DNA from: Paroedura picta
Lineage: Eukaryota; Chordata; Lepidosauria; Squamata; Gekkonidae
Length of the DNA stretch: 64,000 nucleotides
Direction: 5' to 3'
NCBI RefSeq assembly: GCF_049243985.1
Contig: NC_135379.1
Span: 15,522,001 to 15,586,000, forward strand
Shown here piece after piece: positions 35,236 to 47,524 of the stretch. A program made the translations under genes and the position numbers. Position 1 is the stretch's first letter, and each line of letters starts with the position of its first letter. Under the pieces are notes generated by a model that was not told the origin of the DNA, did no database searches, and saw only the letters and a list, made by a program, of their open reading frames with translations.

Positions 35236-36634
35236 AAGGAAGAGCCAGACAGAAATGTGACAGTTCACGGCTTAGTCCTCAGAGCTCCTGTCTTTGGGTC
35301 TGATTTGGTTCTTTTTAAAACATTTGTGGGGAACGGTTGAAATTACTGCCCATCTGCGTTCTGCATCTGTTTTCATTCACATCACCGTTAAGTGTCACAA
35401 GATCAAAAGGGATGGGGGAAAACATGCACACTATTTCTTGGCTTCTAACCCAAATAAAGTTAAACATTTGGATAGATTTGTGTAACGGCATTTCATTTAT
35501 CTTCTCAACAGTTCCTTTTTGTTCTAATTTACTGCCAGCCCCGTTGCATTTTATTTATTTTGCGCTCGCTTTGAGACAGGCCTTAGATATACACGGAACG
35601 GATTGTTTCAAACGCTTGACTGATTTGTATTGATTTTAATGAAAGAAATATAATTATTGCTGCCCATGAAAAATCACCACCAGGCTACAAATAAAACATT
35701 GATTGTGCCTGAACAGGACATTCAGAGCTGTGCTATATTTCAGTTTGCTTTAGCAAACCATTTCTGTGTGCAACTTTTTTCTGTAGCAGTTAACTTTATT
35801 TACGGTGCTGTGCCGTTTATGGCTTCAGGTCCAACTTTCCATTACAGGGGGCTTTAGAGCGGGGAGTATTGCATTGTACAGCAAGCCCATCTTTACCTGA
35901 ATATTGCATATTGACAGGCCACATTCCCTGACAGATGCCTACAGTCATGGCAACTGCTGTCACTCGGCTTTACTCATTTTCCAGGCTCCCTGAAATAGAT
36001 TTGAGGTGATATTTTCTTCTGCTGAAGGAGAATTAACATTTTTTGGCTGGTTTATAAAAGGTCATTGCCTACGAGTAATCTCTTTACAGAAGCCCAGTAA
36101 ATCCAAAGAGACTAAAGTAGCTACAACAGGTAGTAGGCCCAGGGACGTGGCAAAGTCTGTGGAAGTTAATCAAAACCAGCTCTGCTACCCTTTCTGATGG
36201 CACTTCTATGCCACAGAGTTAAATTAATTTTATCTCAGTTTAGCTGTCCCGGCTTCTGAAATAGAATCCTGGGAACTGCTATTTGCTCAGTGTGATGAGA
36301 CTCCTTAGCATACATATCCTTCCCAGATCTACAGTTTTTGTGGTTCGTTGGAGAGAAGGAATTTAAGGCAGCACCCCTGAACAAATTCACTAGAGGAACA
36401 AGACACCTTGAATTTAGTGACTTCTGAATAGACATGCCTATACGTAAGCTGAAACTCTTGTCTTTAGCGATACACAAACACCGAGGGGTCCTCAACCTTG
36501 TTGAACCTGCAGGCATTTTTAGAATTTTGATGATAAGAAGTAAGCCCCACACTAAAATGGCTGCCATGGGGGAGGCCCCAATCACAGAATGTTGGGAAGT
36601 TCTACAACATTCCAAGCAAAGTGTCCTCGTATGA
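35236..36634. other. Unique AT-rich non-coding stretch
   Basis: No repeats recognised. 35500-35690 is a candidate conserved block (see findings). Confidence 0.5.
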
Positions 36635-36751
36635 CAAGAGTAGCCAAACTGTGGCTCTCCAGAGGTCCATAGACTACAATTCCCATGAGCCCCTGGCTCA
36701 TGGGAATTGTAGTCTATGGACCTCTGAAGAGCCACAGTTTGGCCACCCCTG
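36635..36751. mobile_element. hAT MITE, related subfamily (CARRGTAGCCAAACTG)
   Basis: A 117-bp palindrome whose arms meet with almost no loop. The duplication is TCGTATGA/TCCTATGA (7 of 8) at 36627-36634 and 36752-36759. The arm sequence (GTGGCTCTCCAGAGGTCCAT) differs from the main subfamily and matches the copy at the right window edge. Confidence 0.85.
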
Positions 36752-39332
36752 TCCTATGAAGTAGGCAGCTGTTTCCAAACTCATGTTCCCTGCAGACATA
36801 AGGGAACTAGACTCTCCTGAAGAATCTTCTAATCCAGTAAAAGTAGAGGAAAGGCTCCTAGCTTTGGGAGAGAAATAACCACTTGCCAGGAAACACACAG
36901 ATGGGCACTGTGAGAAACATTTTGAGGATGGCTGTCCAGGGAAGGAGATTCTGCACCACCACTTCTTGACATGGTGGCAAAATCGTTATGGTTACTGAAT
37001 ATGTAATAACAGATACATAAGCAAAAAGTAAAAGGAAATGCATTCTTTCAGAACCATCCTGAGAAGGGCAGGAGGTGGGACCATGAATATGTAATAACGA
37101 ATATATAAGCAAAAAGTAAAGGGAACTGTAAGAATGTCCTTAAAAGAAGAAATCTCTAGGGAAAAAGAGAATAAAAGTTTCAAAGGATAAAAGAAAAGGG
37201 AAGCTGGGAAGAAAAAGAAAGTCGATAGAATAATCAAACCTGATTTGACCGTTTTCTTTTGCCTTTTTGGGAGCAGTATTTGCTTCAGCAGAGGGATATG
37301 CGTATTCCTCTAGTGCCACCTTCAGTTCTTGTTGGCCTTCTTGGTAAGCAAACGACTGCGGTCTGACACAAGCTTATCCTAAACTTCACCCCACTGACCA
37401 CAGTGAAGCTTCCTTCGAAGAAAATAGTATCTTTCAGTACAAACACCATCTGCAAGAATGTTCCTCTGTGTGCAATCCTCACTGAAGCAACAACGGAGCA
37501 CAGCAAGTTTCCCACTCACACAAGTTTCCCAGTCTGGAATTGCTCTGTGGAGCTTCTGTTTGTTCCATAACAGACAGGCTTCAACTGAGAACGTTAGTGT
37601 TGTGGTTAAAGGGCCGGACTGGGATGCGGGAAACTGGTTCAAGTCCCCTGGGTGCCGTTGATCTCTCTGGGTGACCAGAGGCCAGCTACACTCCCACAGC
37701 CTAACCTCCCACAGGACCGTTGTGAGAGTCAAGTGGAAGTGCAGAGCCTGGCGCATGCTGCCCTGAACTCCTTGGAAGACAGGCGGAAAAAAAACATAGT
37801 CGATAAACAGTCCGGAACTGCTTCCACACAGACATCTATGGAACGCCCAGAGAAGGATGAAGAGTGAAACCAGCCATTTCTTAAGTTTAAAAATTCCTTG
37901 CCAACCTTTGGCCAACTAGTATGTAAAAAGCACAATCTGTTCCACATAATATATTTCTGGTAAGGCCTTGGAGGAGGAGCATGTCTCGTGGCTTAAGTGC
38001 CACGCAGCGCTTAACACCTACTTAGGGCAGCTGTCCTGTCCCTGAGGGCCTCCTCCTCCAACTGGCTTGCCTGTCTGTTCAGCGGCCAGCCAATCACCTT
38101 CTGTCCCCCACCCCTTACCACCCCCTCCTCCTCCCACTTCCCTCCGAGGTTCGGAGGCTGCAGATCCCTGCTGCATGAGATCTGCCCCTACCGGTAAGTT
38201 CCCTTCCCAGGGGCCTCAAACCTGCAGCCTTTCCAGGTCCTGGGGAGAGGGAGAGGCCATCCAGAGAGTTCTTCCACCCCAACCAACCCCAATCTAGCAC
38301 CCATTGTATTCCTGAACGCAGCGGGCTTGAACGCTAGTAGGCTAGAAATACTATTCAAATAAGACCAGGATTGGGACTTCACCTTCCCCCTCCCCCAACG
38401 ACCTGTAGTCAGACACAACAGAGCTTATTCTCAAGAGGAGGCCAGACGTGTTTTTGAAATCCATAATAAGTCCCTTTATACCATTTCAATCCCTTGAGAA
38501 GAGACAGACGAATGAATGGCAGGTTCTGACTGTTCATCCATATGTTATTAACAAGGCAGAAGACATAAGGGTGTCTTTGATTTTGCCAGATGCCCACTTA
38601 AGAGGCATGCTGGGAACGTATGCGATCAGGGTGCGAACAGAAGACATTAAACAGAAAGCAATACTTCCTGCCAGAGTGTGAGAACCTGTTCTTACATAAG
38701 GGGTATTGCTCGCCCAACAAAGGAATGTTAAGTGTTTGATGAAGCAAACCCTGCTGAGATTGGTAAATAAGGCATGTGGGCCAAAGAACCAAGGGATGGG
38801 GAACAGACTCAAATAAGTAGCAGTAATTCTAGCAGTAGGAACTCTGTGAAACTTTTTATGATCTGTTCCGAAAGAGTCAAATCTTTCAGCTGTGGCTTTG
38901 CCTTCCACACCCCGTGGAGGAAAAACAGCTCCCCAAACAACACTTTCCGTAAGAAAGGAATATTACTTGCCCAACAAAGGAATGTGAAGTATTTGATGAA
39001 GACCAGAATTCTGGCAAGGCCTGTACTATTTCTCTCAAGTTAAGATCAAGGGATAAGCAGAGCTGCAATACAGCCTGCTCCCGTGAAACCAATTTCACCT
39101 GCAAAGTAGAGGGAGTGGCATTTTGCAAAAATGCCCTGTCACATCAAAACAACCCATGGACCATCAGAGCCGCTCCACATGGGGCTGCCCTGGAAAACAA
39201 CCCAGAAACTACAACCGGTCCAGGATGTAACAGCCAACTGTTGTCGGGGGCTAGCTGCTGGGAAACATATATTGTCTATTTTGAAACAGCTACATTGGGT
39301 GCCCATCTGCTTCTGAATTAAATTTAAGCTGC
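36752..39332. other. Mostly unique stretch with local direct repeats
   Basis: Two pairs of local direct repeats (36994/37085 and 38690/38946) and a MIR-like SINE remnant at 37590. The GC-rich part at 38060-38290 gives overlapping frames without motifs. Confidence 0.5.
37590..37790 (+). repeat. MIR/CORE-like SINE remnant, sense
   Basis: TTGTGGTTAAAGGGCCGGAC and GGTTCAAGTCCCC are tRNA-like; CAGGACCGTTGTGAGAGTCA follows, as in the other copies. Confidence 0.5.
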
Positions 39333-39615
39333 AGGAGGAATAGTTGGTTTTTATACCCTACCTTTCACTACCTGAAGGAGTCTCAAAGCGTCTTACAAAC
39401 ACCTTTCCTTTCCTGTCCCCAAAACAAACACCCTATGGAGAGACCTCTGAGAGAACTGTGACTGACTCAAGGGTTATATGCCATTAAAGGTGTTTAATTT
39501 GGTTTGACTGGCTCAAGGTCATCCAGCTGGCTGCATGTGGAAGAATGGGGAATCAAACCTAGTTCTCCAAGATAGAGGCCATCGCTCTTTAACTCCTATA
39601 CCACGCTGGCTCTCT
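39333..39615 (-). mobile_element. tRNA-headed SINE, older variant
   Basis: Minus-strand copy with ACTACCTGAAGGAGTCTCAA near its 3' part and GAATCAAACCTAG at the B-box; an extra ~40 bp insertion is present near 39465-39505. Confidence 0.75.
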
Positions 39616-39672
39616 TATGACCTTTAAAACCCTTTATGGCCCACATAACTGAAGAGCCATCTCCTCCCATAT

Positions 39673-39945
39673 GTCCCAGCTTGGTGCAGTGGTTAAGACC
39701 GGCGGCTTCTAATCTAGCAAGCCAGGTTTGATTCCCCGTTTTTCCCCATGCATCCCCCCGGATGACTTTGGGCTTGACCCAGTCCTGATAGTTCTGCTCT
39801 CACAGAGCAGTCCCATCACAGCTCTCTCAGCACCATCTACCTCACAGGGTGTCTGTTGTGGGGAGAGGAAGGGGTGGCAATTGTGAGCCGCTTTGAGACT
39901 CCTTCAGGAAGTGAAAAGTGGAGTATAAAAAACAACTTCTTCTGT
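39673..39945 (+). mobile_element. tRNA-headed SINE (TTGGTGCAGTGGTTAAGACC variant)
   Basis: Head CCCAGCTTGGTGCAGTGG, B-box GGTTTGATTCC, body and A/T-rich tail. It shares its 5' flank with the copy at 54905-55176. Confidence 0.85.
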
Positions 39946-40339
39946 ATATCAATGGTTACCAGGCATCCATTTTTTTGTGTACTAAACACAAAGGCTACAC
40001 CAGAGTTCTTCAGCAACACAACTTTACTCAGCAACCCTCACAAACAACTGGCAAATCTGAAACGAAATGCAACTCCTCCCATACTCTTTTCTCCACCCAA
40101 AGGGAATCTCTGATATAACAATTAACCCTTGGTGAACCATGCAGCTTGCCGTACAATACACTCAACACCTGTTGGCTTTCCTATCACCTGTCAGGCATCA
40201 ACCAAAGCCTGGGCCTTTTCTCTCATGGCTTCAAGTCTGTGGAATTGGCTCCCTTCTGGGAGATCTTCAGTAGCATTGCAAGGCCTGCCTGCTCACCAGA
40301 GAGGTTTTTGGGGTGTGGGTAAAGAATCAGCCTCTTGTA

Positions 40340-40621
40340 GAGCCTCTTGTGGCACAAGGTGGCAAGGCAGCAGAAATGTTGTCTGAAAGCTCTGCCCATG
40401 AGGCTGGGAGTTCAATCCCAGCAGCCGGCTCAAGGTTGACTCAGCCTTCCATCCTTCCGAGGTCGGTAAAATGAGTACCCAGCTTGCTGGGGGGTAAACG
40501 GTAATGACTGGGGAAGGCACTGGCAAACCACCCCATATTGAGTCTGCCATGAAAACGCTAGAGGGCGTCACCCCAAGGGTCAGACATGATTCGGTGCTTT
40601 CACAGGGGATACCTTTACCTT
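40340..40621 (+). mobile_element. Sauria-type tRNA SINE, full length
   Basis: Head GAGCCTCTTGTGGCACAAGG, B-box GTTCAATCCC and BovB-like tail ending ACCTTTACCTTT. Imperfect direct repeats around TAAAGAATC flank both sides. Confidence 0.85.
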
Positions 40622-41734
40622 TAAAGAATCGGCATCTTTTAAGGTGGCAGAGAGATTTGGGCTTTGCTGTAATCAAGGAAGCCACGGCCCTTAGTTTGCA
40701 AGACCCAAACAAGGCTGTTAATTAAAGGGCGTTTCGGAGAACACCAATTCGTAGGGCAAGCATCAGTCGGGCGTGACTTGACACTTAACGCTCACCCTTT
40801 TTATTCTTGGTTTTAGCTGAAAATGTTTTTTAACTCTTATTGTTAGTGGCCATGAACAAGGAAAGGCAGGCTGTAGATATTTTCATTCATTAATTAATCA
40901 ATCAGTAGCACACCCAATTCTGTTGACAATTATTGACTTCCTGTATCCCCCACCTTTCTACTCAGCGTTCTCCTGGCCCCCGAGATCTGTAGTGAAAGAT
41001 GAAAAAGTAAATGCCATTAGGTATTGTCACTCCTCTTCGGTTCTGTTTCTGCTTTCCCAGTTATCCGGTGTTCCATCATGGCTGGCCGGGGAGCTTAAAA
41101 TTAAAGGTTAAATGTGACGTTGATGACTCCTTGTTGTCTTGGAGGGAGCATGTAATTGCATAAAAGCCGGCCTGCCTCATTTCCACATTCACGGAACATG
41201 GCAACCATTTTCACACCATCTTTTCCTCTATATTAATGTTCCTTCTCTCTGGTACGGTGGTGATAATGAGTTGGATAACCTTTCGGCTTTGTAAAAAGAG
41301 CCCAACCCTCAACACTTTGCACAAAGATTTTTAATAAGTGATGAAAATATAAAATGCTGGGCTATAGAATTGTACCTTCCCAACCTTGGAGGTTAGTGGA
41401 GTATTCTGCATACGGCGATACTCTTATAATTTCCTCCCAACTATTGTTGAGCTCTAACATCAGTCATGAGATCCCTGCTATGAAACAATTCTGCAGCAAA
41501 TCCTAAGTGTCTCCAAGCATGGCATGCTCCTTGGGACGGACGGCAGCTGCAGCATTGAAGTCATGATGACCACGATGTTGTATGTGCAATGCTGTGCAGG
41601 CCACCCATCTCATTTCACCTAGATTACTCCACGTGCCACAGCCTCATGTGCAACATCAACATCCCAGTTTGAGGTCCCTCCCCCCCCCATTTCTTTCATG
41701 CTAACATTGCGTTGACGGTCTTAATAGCCCAGAG

Positions 41735-41850
41735 TAACCCATGCTTGTCATAGCTGGGAAGCTAAGCAGGGTTGACCATGGTCAGTATTAGGATGGGAGT
41801 CTGCCAAGGAAGAACAGGGTAGTACCTCTCCCCTTGAAAACCCTGCGATT
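41735..41850 (+). mobile_element. 5S-rRNA-headed SINE fragment
   Basis: GGGAAGCTAAGCAGGGTTGA and CAGTATTAGGATGGGAGTC match 5S rRNA in the correct order; the tail continues with CCTTGAAAACCCTGCGATTG. Confidence 0.78.
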
Positions 41851-42669
41851 GCATTCACCAGATGAAAATAACGAAGGTGAATTAATTCTGCCAAAGGAGG
41901 AGAGCTTCAGTTCAGCTTCTGACATGAAAAAGGAAATCTTGAGCATTCTTGACAGTTTGGTCCCAGAGCATTTTGACAGCTCGCTGTGAAAAACTCAGAC
42001 GGCAATCCCCAAACTGCTGTGCATATAGTAAAAATGTATTTACTTAGTTATTTGTTTAAAACATTTCTATGCCGTCTTTCCACCCAAAATGTGTCCCGGA
42101 GGTGCAGAATGAACTAGCCACGTGATGTGTTCTAATTGTTCTCTGCTGCCTGAAACATCACATCTAATCCTGTGTAAGAGCCACCCCCAACTGGGTTCTT
42201 TTGCTGATTCATGGCCGTTGGAGAAATGAATAAACAGGCATTGAGGACTTCTCCCCAAGGACATGTATTCTGAAAACTCAGTTGTCTCTTTGAAAGTTAG
42301 TCTCCTTTTGATCATCCAGAATAATAAAGGGAAATGGCAGCAGTACTTTCCACTTTGATAAGCCAGCTCTGTTTGAGTTTTAAAAATCTGATTCCATCCT
42401 TCTCTGAGGAGATCAGCTTCTCTCCAAAAAGAAAAAAGTTTGGGTTTTATTCAGCTAGTCTTTTTCTACAAGGTGCATCAAGACAGGAGGGGAAAGGCCA
42501 TGCCCCCCCCCCAAGAATTCCCACAAACCCTGCCCCCCAGGGGTCCATAGACCCTTAGTTGGGAATCCACGGCTTATACTCCTCTCCTTTTTCTAACCCT
42601 CACAAGAGTTCAGCCCAAGAACGATTACTCTGGAAACTCAGCTTTCTCCTTGGAAGTTAGTCTCCTCAC

Positions 42670-42815
42670 AAGAAACCTGTGAGGAAGATTAGGCTGAGAG
42701 CATATAACTGTCCCAAGGTCACTCAGCAAGTTTCCATGGCAGAGCCAGGATTTGGGCCTGGGCCTCCTAGGTCCTAGTCCAACGCTCTACCTGCTACACT
42801 GTGCTGATTCTCTCT
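42670..42815 (-). repeat. MIR/CORE-like SINE remnant, antisense
   Basis: Same pattern as 16905-17115: GTGAGGAAGATTAGGCTGAG, CCAAGGTCACTCAGCAAG, GGATTTGGGCCTGGGCCTCC. Confidence 0.5.
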
Positions 42816-43635
42816 AGTATATATATTCTCTAGTAGTATATTCTCTCTAGTATATATATAGAATATACAAATCTGCAAATCAGGGCCACAAAGACAGGAG
42901 GAGTCAGTGCATCTCCCCATCCTCCACAGCAATTCATACAGATCCCCACGCATCCCGCCTAATAAACATGCTACACACACACAGAAAATCAGGCCTACTT
43001 GAACAGGTAGGCTGGTGAGCTGCTGAATGAGGGGAGCTGATGTTTTAGATTTACTCTACTGTGGCAGCACCTGATTCTGTCCATAGTGATGGGGATGTGA
43101 ATCTATAACACCTAAAGGCGTCCCATTATCTGAATTCTAACTTTTACCAGGGATTTATGCTTGGAGGTAGCCAAGCAAGGGCTAGACAGGTAAAGTGATG
43201 TCTGTCAAAGCTGGTTTATTTAGGAGCAGACTCCAATGCGCAGCCCTCGGATATAAACGCCAGCTTTGCTGCTCTTGCTCTTTGTGATATTAATCCAGGG
43301 TTCAATGAGCAGGGACACGCTGACTGTTTCAAACGGGCCAGCCTGATGTCCCTGCCCTGCCAACGCTTCCTTGTATGCCAAAGAGCTTGTTTTCATAATC
43401 CCTTGATGAAATGGGCATCATTTTTTCCATTCACTGTTTTGGCAGCAACATACACACCACCTCCCAATTAAATAAGATGATTCCATTTTTCTAGAATTCG
43501 GTTCACGCGAGCAATCTGATGTCAGCCATCTTCCTATTGCGCCCAATGCTTGGAGCGAAGCAATGGAGAACAATTAGTTCCTTCTATAATACAGTGATGG
43601 CATGGCACACCTGATGGTCAAGCAGTGTGATTTTT

Positions 43636-43665
43636 AATTTGTTTGTTTGTTTGTTTGTTTGTTTA
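43636..43665. repeat. (TTTG)n microsatellite
   Basis: Seven TTTG units, next to the antisense LINE-like tail. Confidence 0.95.
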
Positions 43666-43960
43666 GTAGATTTATTCGTCTCCCCGGAGGCCCGAGTTAC
43701 AAACATATAAAAACCCCAGTAAAACCATACAATATAACATATAAAACATATTATACATAAATCCCCAGACAATAGAACAAGATGCGGTTAAAAAACTCAG
43801 TTCATATCTACTCTACCCCTTGGTGACCCACTATCGAGGGGGAGGGAAGACAGAGGGTGCCAGATGGACTTTGCTACTGCCGCTGTAAGGGGGGCCAGAT
43901 CTTCCATGCAGCCCAGCCTCACCCCACGACCTGGTGGAAGAGCTCCCAAGAGGCTCCGGT
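43665..43960 (-). repeat. Antisense LINE-like 3' tail
   Basis: TAGATTTATTCGTCTCCCCGG is a degraded reverse complement of a common reptile LINE tail; similar tails lie at 60285-60490, 63280-63320, 29800-29990, 17460-17600 and 4405-4625. The family is not resolved. Confidence 0.4.
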
Positions 43961-44413
43961 CTGTTTATAGTGATTCTATAATTTGGGATAAAAGCACACC
44001 CACATTTTAGACAGTGAAATAGAAATCACAATGTAGTTTGGGCAAAGAAAGAACTGCGCCATTGTTTTGCTACCCCTTACATGCTGGGTTCATTTTATAG
44101 TCCAAATCATCACCCACAAAGCCCGTTGTGGCCTTGGACTTCAGTAGCTGGCAGGTTTGCCTCAGCCCCACTGGGCTCCATCACAACAGCTTTGCTTACC
44201 TGTGTAAAGCCTCCTGGAAGAGGCACCTTGCAAAGGATTATGATCTGCAGCAGCCCATTCACATAGTTCTGTTGTGGCTCTCGCCTTAAAGAATGGCCTA
44301 GCCTGAGAAAGCTAGGAAGGTTCCCAATGTTTCTATCATTCTATAGAATGAGCAGAACAGGAATGTTCAGGAGAGCATTTTATGAAGGGAATAGGGCTGT
44401 AGTGAAATGTGCG

Positions 44414-44627
44414 AGAGCCAGTGTGATGTAGTGGCTGAAGAGCAGGGGACTCTAATTCCCCACGACCCCACATGTTGCCAGGTGTGTGACCTTGGGCTAG
44501 GCGCAGTTCTCTCAGAATTCTTTCAGCCCCACCTACCTCACGGGGAAAGGGAAGGGAAGGCAATTGTAAGCCACTTTGAGACTCCCTTGGGTAGTGAAAA
44601 GTGGGGTATAAAACCAACTCTTCTTAT
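44414..44627 (+). mobile_element. tRNA-headed SINE, shortened
   Basis: Head GAGCCAGTGTGATGTAGTGG and tail CCAACTCTTCTT; the middle is shorter than in other copies. Confidence 0.8.
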
Positions 44628-46593
44628 AAGGCAAGAGGATTGTAGCTTCCTCTCATATTTGCATATCACCTCGTCTTACTGCATTTTCATGGACAGATTT
44701 TTAACTGCACTGTTTCCTAATTCCATCAATCCTAGTCCTATTGCTTTATTGAATGGGTGTTTTATGCTGTGCAAATTCAATACACTTAGCCATTTCAACA
44801 ATGCACAATTTGTGGCAAAAATAATTATTTTCCAGCACAAAACACAACCATTTGAATACTGGGCAGATGCCGTATTTCCTCCAAAGGAAGATGTGAGGGG
44901 TGAAACATAAAGAGGTTTCAGGTGTGTCCTTTGTTCCCCAAATGGATTATCTAAGTAGGCCCTCAGGAACTGACTACTGGTGCGATTCCCCAAGCAAGCT
45001 AGAACAGGTTACTTGGACCTTCCAAGGCCTCTTCTTGCTAATGGAAGAAGATAGAAAACTGCGTTCTCCATTAAAATTGCCTCTCTCTGTTATGAAGTAT
45101 GTCATTAGTTTGGCATACTTCTAGCATAATTTATCCCTAACTCTGCAGTTGGAATTTTCCACTTCTTTGAGTCCCTGTTCAGTACATGTGGCAGCATTTG
45201 TGATTTTGCAGGATCTTTAGTCTGAGCAACCTTCAGGAATAGATTACAAAGTTACTTTAATCATGGACTTGGCAACAATGAAAGCATGACAGTGTGTTCT
45301 AATTTAAAATATTAAAAAGCTGTTGGTTGGACCTAGTAACTCCTTTTATCCTCTGGGCTAAGGATGGCACAAAGGTGCCACTGTCTGTATATGCACTCAG
45401 CCCTGCTGGACTAGACAATGTGCACTTTCTTTCTTTCAGGGAAATGCCAATTATTACAAATGTCAACATACTAGGAAGTTGTGACAGCGTCTGCAAAAGA
45501 TCACCAAGAGTCTACCACCTCTCCTGGAAGAGGGTTCTGCCTTCACAAGACTGGGGGCAGGCACTGTCCTTGCTTCTGGGTCATTTCCCAACCCTGAAGC
45601 AACTACTCACAGCTTTTCTGCATTTTTTAAAAATCAGATCTGGCCCTGTGCTGCTTTGGTTTACAATTCCCACAGGCATTGTTGTTCCCTTCTTTTGTTG
45701 TTGTTATTGTCCCCCCGCCCATATATTTTTTCCTGACTCTCTTGAGACCACTTTCACCCCAATTCTGAGTGAGCTTTTTGTCTAGTGCCTAACATTTCTG
45801 TCGGGTTTTCTTTGTCCCACCTACCTCCAGCCCTCTTTTCAATGAGCTGTTGTCATTGTTAAACCACGCCCTCTCCCAACAAGTGATTTCATTTAAAAGA
45901 AACAACCTTAAAACAACAATGGCACACTGTAGTTTTGTAATGACATTTTAAGGTTTCCTGAATTCCCAGCTTTCGTTTTCTTAAAAAATATGTCTCTCGC
46001 TTCTTCTCACATGGAGGTACAAGAAGGAACTGAACCCAGACAGGGCAAATGGAAAGTAAGGTACTGCTCTGCCACTGCATTATCTCAACAGATGTCATCT
46101 CAGGCCTCAAAGTGGCATGAATCAGACATTCAAAGTAAAATAATTCAGAAACCTGCAGGGAAGCATTTTGACATCCTTGGGCATTCAGATATGTAGGACA
46201 TCTGGTTTTTTACATGCTCTTTCCATTTATTTATCTTTTGGACTGCTTGACTTTCTGGCAACGTTTTGTAATCAGCTCCCTCATCCTCATTGCTCTACCT
46301 CTACCATTGAGGATGACACTTCACAAATCTGATGTCTGCGAATTGCAAAAGATTACAGGATGATACATTTATTAACTTTAAATACTTTCATTTTGGCCGC
46401 TGCTGGAAATGGTGAACGTGAACAGCTGAATGTTGAAGCAACATTATATCCCCACTTTCACAAGCCAACAGAAGTGGTTCAAAACATCTCAAATCTATCT
46501 CAGTAAATCCACTTAGTTTTTTACCCAAGGGGGGAATTTTAAGATGTGAATCTATACACATTATATCTATACACACAATAGTAATCCCTACTA

Positions 46594-46695
46594 CAGGGGT
46601 AGTCAACCTGTGGTCCTCCAGATGCGTTTGCTGGCAGGGGCTCATGGGAATTGTAGTCCATGAACATCTGGAGGACCACAGGTTGACTATTCCTG
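46594..46695. mobile_element. hAT MITE (CAGGGGTAGTC family)
   Basis: A 102-bp palindromic copy; the left arm is shortened by an internal deletion. The flanking 8 bp no longer match well, so the duplication has decayed or the copy is rearranged. Confidence 0.82.
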
Positions 46696-46965
46696 CTTTA
46701 AAATGCATATGTGATTTCAATCTCGAATCACCTAAGAGGTAACATTTTAGGAGGATATTTCTGTAACAGGTACAGTCTTTTTTCAGCTCTTAGGTTAAAA
46801 GTGTATGTGAATCAGTGACTGATAGCTATCATATAATTACATCTTCCTTGATTACTTGTATATTTTGCAGAAGTTTGCACAAAAATAAAAAGGTTTAAAG
46901 AAAAACACATGCCTTTTATTTTATAAAAACCTTCAGAAAGCAGCCTCTTGGAGTAACCATTTCTC

Positions 46966-47000
46966 ACTACATTTGATCTTAGCCAAAAGGCTGAGAAATA
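46966..47000 (-). pseudogene. U2 snRNA 5'-end fragment
   Basis: On the minus strand this reads as a close match to the first 35 or so bases of U2 snRNA, including the core TTTTGGCTAAGATCAA that pairs with the branch site and U6. A few substitutions are visible near the 5' end (TCTCAG for TCTCGG) and at position 31 or so. The match stops abruptly after TGTAGT, so the rest of U2, including the Sm site and 3' stem-loops, is absent. It is a truncated retrocopy or chimeric insertion and not a working gene. The core motif is seen directly; the origin is inferred. Confidence 0.75.
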
Positions 47001-47524
47001 TTTTCCCCATCTTATTCAGGAGGGAACACTGTCTGAAGATGGTTTAAAAAAAAAGCAGTTCCACTATGAGTGCTTGAAATACACCAACTGTAGTGTGTGG
47101 CAAATGCATTTCCATTTCCTCAGAGAACAGCTCTTTAACTCACCAGCAAAATAAGCAACTTCTTCTTAAAGCATCAGGACATTTTAAGAACGGCAAAAAC
47201 AGCCAAGAAGTGCTTGCTCATGCTGGTAGTTATTACAAGTAGCAGCTTACTTTTTGAACAGCAAGACAAGCTATTGAGCATAAATCACAAACATTTTAAG
47301 AATTTCAGTGCTGAGATGGAGCAATGGAGCATCAGTTCCCAATTGTTTTTGTAAATAAATAATGGAATGGCTTGGACTTCAGCCATGCAGTTTGTAAAGG
47401 CTGCCTATCATCAAAGTTCAGAAACTACTGGGCCATCTTAAGTGACAGTGACCAAGCAATGAACCTCCAATCAATGCTCTAAAACTGACTTCTCTTTTTT
47501 GTACTAGGAAAGTGAGCACCTCTT

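Larger units (their letters stand above)
40622..43635. other. Mostly unique non-coding stretch
   Basis: Contains a 5S-SINE (41735) and a MIR-like remnant (42670). 43200-43580 is a compact unique block (see findings). Confidence 0.5.

Noticed and set aside
41735-41800. A 5S rRNA gene
   Set aside because: Only part of 5S is present, it is diverged, and it continues into a SINE tail shared with other copies.
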